From Aphelidium insulamus (lineage: Eukaryota > Aphelidiomycota > Aphelidea > Aphelidiaceae), in contig JAZDSV010000112.1 in assembly GCA_036784855.1 (NCBI GenBank), positions 1 through 23,461 of the forward strand: a stretch of 23,461 nt of DNA, written 5' to 3'. The notes below the pieces were generated by a model, which saw only the letters and a program-made list of their open reading frames with translations, did no database searches and had not been told where the DNA came from. Below are positions 16,191 to 23,461 of the stretch, in pieces (within the stretch, counting starts at the first letter, position 1; the number at the start of each line of letters is the position of its first letter). The translations under genes and the position numbers were made by a program.

Positions 16191-16969
16191 GCGCGTTACT
16201 CTCTCTCAATCACGTCGGCTTTGCGCGCGGCGGCAAACGCATTCTCGATCACGTCGATCTGACTGTGGGTGAACGCGAGATCGTGACACTGATCGGCCCC
16301 AACGGTGCAGGCAAATCATCATTGGTGAAAGTCGCACTCGGTTTGGAAAAGCCTAGCCAAGGCACCGTTACGCGCCGCAATGATTTACGCATTGGTTATT
16401 TGCCGCAACGCTTCACGATTGATGCGGCCTTGCCGATGTCGGTGCGGCGCATTCTGACACTCACAGTCAAAGCAGATGATGCAGCCTTGCGTAGTGCATT
16501 GGCAGAAGTGGGCGTTGAAAACCTGATCGATGCCAGCGTGCATAACTTATCGGGCGGTGAATTGCAGCGCGTCATGCTGGCGCGTGCCCTTATTCGCAAA
16601 CCCAATTTACTGGTTCTTGATGAACCGACGCAGAACCTGGATATCAACGGCGCTGTCGAGTGCTACCAAATCATTCAGCGCATCCGCGACAATACAGGCT
16701 GCGGTGTGCTGCTGGTCTCGCACGACCTCAGCATAGTTATGGCGGCAACCACACGCGTGTATTGCTTGAACGGCCACGTCTGCTGCTCGGGTCACCCGGA
16801 TGATGTGAGCCGCGATCCTGAATTCCTGCGCATGTTCGGCCCCACGGGTGCAGGCACGCTCGCCGTTTACACGCATCATCATGACCATGAGCACGCACCT
16901 GATGGACATGTGGTGCATGAGCATCGTCACCACGATCACAGCCACCATGACCATAAGGCCGCGCACTAA
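16187..16969 (+). CDS. znuC: Zinc ABC transporter ATPase ZnuC
   Basis: 260 residues of an ABC ATPase that powers ZnuB. Walker A is GPNGAGKSS (37-45), the signature LSGGE (121-125), Walker B LLVLDEP (141-147) and the H-loop VSHD with H179. After the ATPase core there is a strikingly His-rich tail (230-260), in which I count 15 His in 31 residues. It may buffer or sense zinc on the cytoplasmic side. The gene overlaps zur by four bases and shares one base with the znuB start (TAATG), so zur-znuC-znuB is one transcription unit. Confidence 0.95.
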   Translation: MSALLSLNHVGFARGGKRILDHVDLTVGEREIVTLIGPNGAGKSSLVKVALGLEKPSQGTVTRRNDLRIGYLPQRFTIDAALPMSVRRILTLTVKADDAALRSALAEVGVENLIDASVHNLSGGELQRVMLARALIRKPNLLVLDEPTQNLDINGAVECYQIIQRIRDNTGCGVLLVSHDLSIVMAATTRVYCLNGHVCCSGHPDDVSRDPEFLRMFGPTGAGTLAVYTHHHDHEHAPDGHVVHEHRHHDHSHHDHKAAH

Positions 16970-17772
16970 TGGATAATTTCATTCTCCGCGCGCTCGTTGC
17001 AGGCATTGGCATTGCGCTGATCGCTGGGCCCTTGGGCTGCTTCGTTGTGTGGCGCCGCATGGCTTACTTCGGCGACACGCTCTCCCATGCTGCATTGCTG
17101 GGTGTTGCTGCAGGGTTTGCACTGGGTGTGAACCCAATGATCGGCGTGGTCATCACCTGCATTGCCATCGGCGCATTGCTGCTGAGCTTTCAAAGCCAGT
17201 CGCGTGTTCCCACAGATACGTTGTTGGGGATTTTGTCGCACGCGGCATTGTCCTTCGGCATGATCGCTTTGGGTTTCATGGACAACGTGCGCGTAGACCT
17301 GATGAGCTATCTGTTCGGCGACATCTTGGCCGTCACCACCACGGACATCATTTGGATTTACAGCGGCGCCGTCGTGATCCTTGCGGTGCTTGCGGCAATC
17401 TGGCGTCCGCTGGTGGCTCTCACCGTTCACGCAGATATGGCGATTGCTGAAGGCGTGCCTGCCAACCGTATCCGCGTCATCTTTATGTTGCTGATTGCGC
17501 TTACCGTCGCACTGGCCATGAAAATTGTCGGCGTGCTTCTGATCTCTGCCTTACTGCTGATCCCAACGGCTGCCGCCCGGCGCTGCGCCACAACCCCTGA
17601 AATGATGGCCCTGGCCACCATCGGGCTTGGTATTTTCGCTGTCAGTGGCGGACTTTATTCGTCGTTGGAATGGGATTTGCCCTCAGGTCCGGCTATTGTG
17701 GCTGCCGCAACCGTTATCTTTGTTCTGTCGTTAGTGGTCGGTCCGCGCGAGTCTGCGCGGTCGCAAACTTAG
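16969..17772 (+). CDS. znuB: Zinc ABC transporter permease ZnuB
   Basis: 267 residues, almost entirely hydrophobic, with about seven or eight membrane helices. It is the permease of the zinc importer in the inner membrane. Family landmarks include the N-terminal GPLGCFVVWRRMAYFGD with the SHAALLG coupling segment, the central [14 protein letters not shown] stretch, the VGVLLISALLLIPTAAAR block typical of ABC-3 permeases, and a basic C-terminus (GPRESARSQT). It is the complete copy; two further broken copies appear later in the window. A histidine kinase gene begins 15 bases after its stop. Confidence 0.94.
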   Translation: MDNFILRALVAGIGIALIAGPLGCFVVWRRMAYFGDTLSHAALLGVAAGFALGVNPMIGVVITCIAIGALLLSFQSQSRVPTDTLLGILSHAALSFGMIALGFMDNVRVDLMSYLFGDILAVTTTDIIWIYSGAVVILAVLAAIWRPLVALTVHADMAIAEGVPANRIRVIFMLLIALTVALAMKIVGVLLISALLLIPTAAARRCATTPEMMALATIGLGIFAVSGGLYSSLEWDLPSGPAIVAAATVIFVLSLVVGPRESARSQT

Positions 17773-17787
17773 CAAACATCGTTTCAC

Positions 17788-19008
17788 ATGCCTGACGCCC
17801 CCAACTCCGCGATTGCTCCTGCTAAAGCGCAACGCGTGGTCGCCGTGGTGTTGGACATTCACCCGGATATCGAAAACCTCATCCGCGAAGCCGCGTCGAT
17901 TGTCCGCGAACGTGGCGCAATCATGCGTCTGTGCCTGCGCCGCTCTATGGCCCGCGAAGCATTGTTGGGCAAAATCGATGTGGCGCGCATCGAGCGCCTC
18001 ATGACCCGATGGCATGCGCAATTGTGTTGGTGGCACAACGACACGGAACTATTTGCACATCTCGAAAGCGGTGGCGTACCGCCCGAATTGATTCTGGGCC
18101 CTGGCCGCCGGTGGCCGTGGGAAACCGGGTTACCAACCAGCACGCTGAATGCTGTGCATGCGCTCGCCACAAAACACGCGTCCGGCGTTACGGATGAACT
18201 GGGCCGGCGCCGTCACTACGCGGCCCTGTGGGAAGATTTCCAATGGCGTCTCGATCAGAAGCGCCCGTGGTTTCACGATTATCTGTTGAGTGCGTTTGCG
18301 GTCAGCTTGGCAGCCATTGCCGCAAAATGGATCGGCATGGCAATTCCATCAGCCACACTGTCCATTATTTTCCTTGCCGCCGTTGTTTATAGCGCCAGCG
18401 CTTATGGTTTAGCTGCGGCGTTATTCACATGCGTGCTCAGCATTCTGACGTTCGAATTTTTCTTTGTCGAACCGCGCTTTGCATTCACCAACACATCGGT
18501 CTCTATCAGCACGCTGCTGCAACTGCTTATGTTCATGGTCGTTGCACTCATCACCAGCAACTTGGCGTCTCGATTAAGAAGTCAGGCCCGCCGCGCCGAA
18601 CGTCAGGCCATTGAAGCACGCGCTTTGTTTCAGCTCACACGCGACATCGCGGTGGCAGAAACCACAACCGATATTTTCGGTGCCATCGTGCGCCAAGGCG
18701 AACACCTGTTTGAATGCGATACGGTGCTGCTGGCCCCGTTCCGTTTGTCGGAAGCCCTCACCGCACGCACACGTGGCGCCACCTTACAAATCGCTTATCC
18801 GCACGATGCCAAGCTGAGCCAAGATGAGATTGAACTGGCCCGCTCGGTGTTCGTGGCGGGCATGCCCTCAGAACGTAACCCTGAAGGCGTTTCGGCAGAG
18901 GGCCTCTACTTCCCGCTGCTCACCAGCGACGGCCCCGTGGCCGTGCTGGTGTTGCGCAATGCCGCTGCGGAACGCAGCGAGACAGAAGCCTTCCGGCGCT
19001 TGGTGGAA
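17788..19008 (+). CDS. KdpD-like sensor histidine kinase, N-terminal 407 residues (cut by rearrangement)
   Basis: The N-terminal ~80 residues resemble a universal-stress-type domain (RVVAVVLDIHPDIENLI). A DUF4118-like region with four membrane helices follows (about 165-260), with the family's FFFVEPRFAFTN motif, and then a GAF-like domain (about 285-405). In full KdpD proteins an additional N-terminal ATP-binding KdpD domain comes first; it is absent here. Real sequence stops at 19008. The open frame continues to 19119, but those last ~36 residues are antisense of this gene's own membrane region and are not kinase sequence. Copy C (22053 onward) shows the true continuation into the H-box. 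It starts 15 bases after znuB, without an obvious Shine-Dalgarno, so it may be co-transcribed. No kdpFABC genes are seen, and a role in potassium sensing is not supported. Confidence 0.8.
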
Positions 19009-19015
19009 CACTCAT

Positions 19016-19618
19016 CGGCGGCAAGGAAAATAATGGACAGTGTGGCTGATGGAATTGCCATGCCGATCCATTTTGCGGCAATGGCTGCCAAGCTGACCGC
19101 AAACGCACTCAACAGATAATCGTGAAACCACGGGCGCTTCTGATCGAGACGCCATTGGAAATCTTCCCACAGGGCCGCGTAGTGACGGCGCCGGCCCAGT
19201 TCATCCGTAACGCCGGACGCGTGTTTTGTGGCGAGCGCATGCACTGGCGATGCAGCGTGCTGGTTGGTAACCCGGTTTCCCACGGCCACCGGCGGCCAGC
19301 GGGCCCAGAATCAATTCGGGCGGTACGCCACCGCTTTCGAGATGTGCAAATAGTTCCGATGTCGTTGTGCCACCAACACAAATTGCGCATGCCATCGGGT
19401 CATGAGGCGCTCGGATGCGGCGCCACATCGATTTTGCCTAACAATGCTTCGCGGGCCATAGAGCGGCGCAGGCACAGACGCATGATTGCGCCACGTTCGC
19501 GGACAATCGACGCGGCTTCGCGGATGAGGTTTTCGATATCCGGGTGAATGTCCAACACCACGGCGACCACGCGTTGCGCTTTAGCAGGAGCAATCGCGGA
19601 GTTGGGGGCGTCAGGCAT
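19016..19618 (-). pseudogene. Broken inverted copy of the KdpD-like kinase 5' part
   Basis: It starts with the same MPDAPNSAIAPAK as 17788 and reads in frame for about 66 residues. Small insertions near 19425 (the GTGGCGCGCATCGAG of copy A becomes GTGGCGCCGCATCCGAG) then shift the frame. Later pieces are recognisable in other frames (ELFAHLESGGVPPELILGP near 19290-19360; the membrane region near 19020-19200). It breaks off inside the membrane region at the left junction. It is most likely an assembly artefact rather than a real pseudogene. Confidence 0.85.
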
Positions 19619-19633
19619 GTGAAACGATGTTTG

Positions 19634-20433
19634 CTAAGTTTGCGACCGCGCAGACTCGCGCGGACCGACCACTAACGACAGAACAAAGATAACGGTTGCG
19701 GCAGCCACAATAGCCGGACCTGAGGGCAAATCCCATTCCAACGACGAATAAAGTCCGCCACTGACAGCGAAAATACCAAGCCCGATGGTGGCCAGGGCCA
19801 TCATTTCAGGGGTTGTGGCGCAGCGCCGGGCGGCAGCCGTTGAGGATCGGCAGTAAGGCAGAGATCAAAGCACGCCGACAATTTTCATGGCCAGTGCGAC
19901 GGTAAGCGCACCAGCAACATAAAGATGACGCGGATACGGTTGGCGAGCACGCCTTCAGCAATCGCCATATCTGCGTGAACGGTGAGACGCCAGCGGACGC
20001 CAGATTGCCGCAAGCACCGCAAGGATCAGCGACGGCGCCGCTGTAAATCCAAATGATGTCCGTGGTGGTGACGGCCAAGATGTCGCCGAACAGATAGCTC
20101 ATCAGGTCTACGCGCACGTTGTCCATGAAACCCAAAGCGATCATGCCGAAGGACAATGCCGCGTGCGACAACAATCCCCAACAACGTATCTGTGGGAACA
20201 CGCGACTGGCTTTGAAAGCTCAGCAGCAATGCGCCGATGGCAATGCAGGTGATGACCACGCCGATCATTGGGTTCACCCAGTGCAAACCCTGCAGCAACA
20301 CCCAGCAATGCAGCATGGGAGAGCGTGTCGCCGAGAAGTAGCCATGCGGCGCCACACACGAAGCAGCCAAGGGCCCAGCGATCAGCGCAATGCCAATGCC
20401 TGCAACGAGCGCGCGGAGAATGAAATTATCCAT
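19634..20433 (-). pseudogene. Broken inverted copy of znuB
   Basis: The ATG (20431-20433) and the TAG stop (19634-19636) correspond to those of the intact znuB, and the middle still shows [17 protein letters not shown]. Several short indels (for example near 20275, 20355, 20165, 19990 and 19840) scatter the reading frame over all three frames. No full permease can be made from it. Confidence 0.85.
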
Positions 20434-21192
20434 TCGGTGCGGCCTCATGGTCATGGTGGCGTGATCGTGGTGACGATGCTCGCCCCACATGTCCATCAGG
20501 TCGTGCATCATGGTCATGATGACGCGTAAACGGCGGCGTGCCTGCGCCCGTGGGGACGAACATGCGCAGGAATTCAGGATCGCGGCTCACGTCATCCGGG
20601 TGACCGACGCAGCAGAGTGGCCGTTCAAGCAATAGCACGCGTGTGGTTGCCGCCAGCATGCTGAGGTCGCGCGAGACCAGCAGCACCGCAGCTGCCATTG
20701 TCGCGGATGCGCTGAATGATGTTTGATAGCACTCGACAGCCACGTTGATATCCGAGGTTCTGCGTCGGTTCATCAAGAACCAGTAAATTGGGTTGCGCGA
20801 ATAAGGGCACGCTGACGCTGACGCGCTGCATTCACGCCGATAAGTTATGCACGCTGGCATCGATCAGGTTTTGCAACGCCACTTCTGCCAATGCACTACG
20901 CAAGGCGCATCATCTGCATTGATAGCAGATGTCAGAATGCGCGCACCGACATCGGCAAGGCCGCATCAATCGTGAAGCGCTGCGGCAAATAACCAATGCG
21001 TAAATCATTGCGGCGTAACGGTGCCTTGGCTGCGGCCAAACCGAGTGCGACTTTCACCAATGATGTTGCCTGCACCGTTGGGGCCGATCAGTGTCACGAT
21101 CTCGCGTTCACCCACATGTCAGATCGACGTGATCGAGAATGCGTTTGCCGCCGCGCGCAAAGCCGACGCGATTGAGAGAGTAACGCGCTCAT
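20434..21192 (-). pseudogene. Broken inverted copy of znuC
   Basis: The start codon corresponds to 21190-21192 on the minus strand. Walker B (NLLVLDEPTQN) and parts of the His-rich tail are recognisable, but in different frames. The stop codon is altered (the CACTAATGG of copy A reads CACCGAATGG here). Indels occur near 20640, 20700, 20750, 20830, 20905 and 21060, so no ATPase could be made. Confidence 0.85.
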
Positions 21193-21459
21193 GATGCGGC
21201 TTTCCAGCAGTTAGGGCACAGACCCATCACTTCAACAATTTCGCCGCTGGCGGGTTTGAAGCCGCGCGACTTGTGACGATGACCGTTTTGCTAACGGCAT
21301 CGCTCGCAGTTCCGCCATCATTGCAATTGTTGCAGATCAGGATTGGCCTGCGTGGTTATGGCCGGGTGGCGGCAGCCTCGAAGCATTGAGCGCTGAGGCG
21401 ATGCACCAACCCATTTTCCATCAAAGTCGAGGCACGGTACACGGCCATCGGCGCGTTGC
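21189..21459 (-). pseudogene. Truncated, broken inverted copy of zur (3' part)
   Basis: It corresponds to the last ~95 codons of zur. The final GLCPNC is altered and several indels are present (for example near 21280, 21340 and 21425). It begins at the junction with copy C, so the DNA-binding domain is missing. Confidence 0.8.
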
Positions 21460-22040
21460 TGCTGAGCTTTCAAAGCCAGTCGCGTGTTCCTCTACAGATA
21501 CGTTGTTGGGGATTTTGTCGCACGCGGCATTGTCCTTCGGCATGATCGCTTTGGGTTTCATGGACAACGTGCGCGTAGACCTGATGAGCTATCTGTTCGG
21601 CGACATCTTGGCCGTCACCACCACGGACATCATTTGACTTTACAGCGGCGCCGTCGTGATCCTTGCGGTGCGCGGCAATCTGGCGTCCGCTGGTGGCTCT
21701 CACCGTTCACGCAGATATGGCGATTGCTGAAGGCGTGCCTGCCAACCGTATCCGCGTCATCTTTATGTTGCTGATTGCGTTTACCGTCGCACTGGCCATG
21801 AAAATTGTCGGCGTGCTTCTGATTCTGCCTTACTGCTGATCCAACGGCTGCCGCCCGGCGCTGCGCCACAACCCCTGAAATGATGGCCCTGGCCACCATC
21901 GGGCTTGGTATTTTCGCTGTCAGTGGCGGACTGTCGTTGGAATGGGATTTGCCTCAGGTCCGGCATTGTCTGCCGCAACCGTTATCTTTGTTCTGTCGTT
22001 AGTGGTCGGTCCGCGCGAGTCTGCGCGGTCGCAAACTTAG
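21444..22040 (+). pseudogene. Broken 3' part of znuB (copy C)
   Basis: It lacks the first ~65 codons and has no start of its own. The ATTTGGATT of copy A reads ATTTGACTT here (near 21634), which creates a stop. Further losses include GTGCTTGCGG becoming GTGCGCGG near 21670, single-base losses near 21822 and 21840, and a 6-base loss near 21932. The TAG stop corresponds to 22038-22040. Confidence 0.85.
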
Positions 22041-22052
22041 CAAACATCGCAC

Positions 22053-23405
22053 ATGCCTGACGCCCCAACTCCGCGATTGCTCCTGCTAAAGCGCAACGCG
22101 TGGTCGCCGTGGTGTTGGACATTCACCCGGATATCGAAAACCTCATCCGCGAAGCCGCGTCGATTGTCCGCGAACGTGGCGCACTATGCGTCTGTGCCTG
22201 CGCCGTTCTATGGCCCGCGAAGTAAGGCAAAATCGATGTGGCGCGCATCGAGCGCCTCATGACCCGATGGCATGCGCAATTGTGTTGGTGGCACAACGAC
22301 ACGGAACTATTTGCACATCTCGAAAGCGGTGGCGTACCGCCCGAATTGATCTGGGCCCTGCCGCCGGTGGCCGTGGGAAACGGGTTACCAACCAGCACGC
22401 TGAATGCTGTGCATGCGCTCGCCACAAAACACGCGTCCGGCGTTACGGATGAACCGGGCCGGCGCCGTCACTACGCGGCCCTGTGGGAAGATTTCCAATG
22501 GCGTCTCGATCAGAAGCGCCCGTGGTTTCACGATTATCTGTTGAGTGCGTTTGCGGTCAGCTTGGCAGCCATTGCCGCAAAATGGATCGGCATGGCAATT
22601 CCATCAGCCACACTGTCCATTATTTTCCTTGCCGCCGTTGTTTATAGCGCCAGCGCTTATGGTTTAGCTGCGGCGTTATTCACATGCGTGCTCAGCATTC
22701 TGACGTTCGAATTTTTCTTTGTCGAACCGCGCTTTGCATTCACCAACACATCGGTCTCTATCAGCACGCTGCTGCAACTGCTTATGTTCATGGTCGTTGC
22801 ACTCATCACCAGCAACTTGGCGTCTCGATTAAGAAGTCAGGCCCGCCGCGCCGAACGTCAGGCCATTGAAGCACGCGCTTTGTTTCAGCTCACACGCGAC
22901 ATCGCGGGCAGAAACCACAACCGATATTTTCGGTGCCATCGTGCGCCAAGGCGAACACCTGTTTGAATGCGATACGGTGCTGCTGGCCCCGTTCCGTTTG
23001 TCGGAAGCCCTCACCGCACGCACACGTGGCGCCACCTTACAAATCGCTTATCCGCACGATGCCAAGCTGAGCCAAGATGAGATTGAACTGGCCCGCTCGG
23101 TGTTCGTGGCGGGCATGCCCTCAGAACGTAACCCTGAAGGCGTTTCGGCAGAGGGCCTCTACTTCCCGCTGCTCACCAGCGACGGCCCCGTGGCCGTGCT
23201 GGTGTTGCGCAATGCCGCTGCGGAACGCAGCGAGACAGAAGCCTTCCGGCGCTTGGTGGAATCCCTCTGCCGCATCGGCGCCATTGCGGTTGAACGCACG
23301 CTGCGCAAACAGGAATTGGAAAACGTCCGCGTCGTTGCGCAAACCGAGAAGCTGCGCTCGGCCCTGCTTTCGTCCATCGCACACGACTTCGGCACGCCAT
23401 TAGCG
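22053..23405 (+). pseudogene. KdpD-like kinase, copy C, frame-broken but extending to the H-box
   Basis: It starts with MPDAP like copy A. The frame is lost near 22075 and 22185-22225, is recovered from about 22238 through the membrane region, and is lost again by a 2-base deletion near 22906 within the segment encoding DIAVAETTTD. After 23261 it supplies what copy A lacks: the GAF end, a linking helix (RTLRKQELENVRVVAQTEK) and the start of HisKA with the phospho-accepting His at 23382-23384 in SSIAHDFGTPLAS. The family normally has Arg where this reads Gly, one base from an Arg codon. The breaks look like sequencing errors on a gene that is probably intact in the organism. Confidence 0.8.
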
Positions 23406-23461
23406 TCACCAGCACGCCAGATTCCAACTTGTTCATTTGCAATACGTTTTTGACGAAGCGG
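23406..23461 (-). other. Fragment D: kinase sequence in inverted orientation at the window end
   Basis: Read on the minus strand from 23460, this gives RFVKNVLQMNKLESGVLVT, which fits the RFVxNLLDMTRLESG segment that lies about 40-55 residues after the H-box in KdpD-type kinases. The plus strand here reads as nonsense after the H-box and stops at 23451-23453. The direction therefore flips once more, between about 23400 and 23412. The exact junction cannot be fixed without the true downstream sequence. Confidence 0.7.

Larger units (their letters stand above)
15907..19008 (+). repeat. Reference copy A of a segment repeated twice more downstream
   Basis: This is the segment from within zur through znuC, znuB and the kinase. 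Bases 15907-18382 reappear inverted at 19016-21459, and 17164-19008 reappear in direct orientation at 21444-23261. Copy A keeps all frames open, so I treat it as the trustworthy version. Confidence 0.9.
19016..21459 (-). repeat. Copy B: inverted, degraded copy of 15907-18382
   Basis: The reverse complement of this segment aligns with 18382 down to 15907, with many small indels and substitutions (2444 versus 2476 bases). Examples are a 2-base loss near 20275 (the GGTGTGAACC of znuB becomes GGTGAACC) and a 1-base loss near 20355. Seven bases at 19009-19015 match neither side of the left junction. The right junction with copy C falls in 16 bases (21444-21459) that differ at a single position between the two source sites. 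Confidence 0.92.
21444..23405 (+). repeat. Copy C: second forward copy, 17164 to beyond the kinase break
   Basis: This aligns in direct orientation with 17164-19008 (1818 versus 1845 bases) and then continues past the point where copy A breaks (23262 onward). The first ~1 kb is full of small indels. From about 22455 to 23261 it is almost identical to copy A apart from a 2-base loss near 22906. Such patchy accuracy is typical of uneven polishing. Confidence 0.9.

Noticed and set aside
19122-19547. 141-residue plus-strand frame in copy B
   Set aside because: It is the antisense of the inverted kinase copy and is not a gene.
21386-21637. 83-residue frame with a start of its own joining zur-antisense to znuB
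   Set aside because: It exists only because of the B/C junction and a stop-creating change. It is not a real fusion protein.
15907-23461. A biological invertible cassette or a new tandem metal-uptake array
   Set aside because: There is no recombinase, no defined terminal repeats, the junctions are unrelated to one another, and copies B and C are broken by indels. A technical chimera explains all of this better.
1-23461. CRISPR arrays, insertion sequences, rRNA genes, prophage genes
   Set aside because: I looked for short regular repeats, transposase motifs, rRNA segments and phage structural genes and saw none.

Overview
The window looks like the chromosome of an alphaproteobacterium with fairly high G+C. 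The evidence is a SUF-only Fe-S operon ordered rrf2-sufB-sufC-sufD-sufS-sufU-sufT-sufA, a divergent znuA / zur-znuC-znuB zinc locus, a HIG1-type twin-transmembrane protein, a CheY-like single-domain receiver and many four-base gene overlaps. No genus can be named from the sequence alone.

Layout. Positions 1-476 hold the end of a sensor histidine kinase. Positions 553-1479 (minus) hold an AT-richer orphan membrane protein. Positions 1714-4107 encode a 797-residue protein made of two tandem serine beta-lactamase-fold domains. Two back-to-back hairpins and a tRNA-Val(GAC) gene follow (4155-4286). Positions 4516-7363 carry an N-formylglutamate amidohydrolase-like enzyme, an unrecognised 285-residue protein, the HIG1-like protein and the receiver. 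Positions 7373-13924 (minus) are the SUF operon, with an exact IscR type I half-site pair (GACT/AGTC, 13972-13986) upstream. A small formyltransferase-fold gene runs divergently from it. Positions 14737-17772 are the zinc-uptake locus, with a 14-base perfect palindrome (probable Zur operator) in the divergent gap. A KdpD-like histidine kinase gene starts 15 bases after znuB.

From 19009 to the end the sequence stops being ordinary. The kinase breaks off at 19008. Positions 19016-21459 are an inverted, indel-ridden copy of 15907-18382. Positions 21444-23405 are a second forward copy from 17164 onward that continues past the break into the kinase H-box. The last ~55 bases flip again and read as kinase sequence on the minus strand. 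This forward-inverted-forward-inverted zig-zag, with frame-breaking indels in conserved genes, is most simply a chimeric, poorly polished contig end (fold-back read or amplification chimera). A real tandem-inversion duplication is the less likely alternative. Genes called inside 19009-23461 should not be taken as extra functional loci.

The intact part works as separate housekeeping modules. SufS/SufU supply sulfur, SufBCD assembles clusters, SufA/SufT deliver or mature them, and the Rrf2 regulator probably senses cluster status. ZnuABC imports zinc under Zur. I see no convincing undescribed system. The most biologically open items are the duplicated beta-lactamase protein, the unknown 285-residue protein, the second palindrome between the SUF regulator and the formyltransferase gene, and the kinase attached to the zinc operon.
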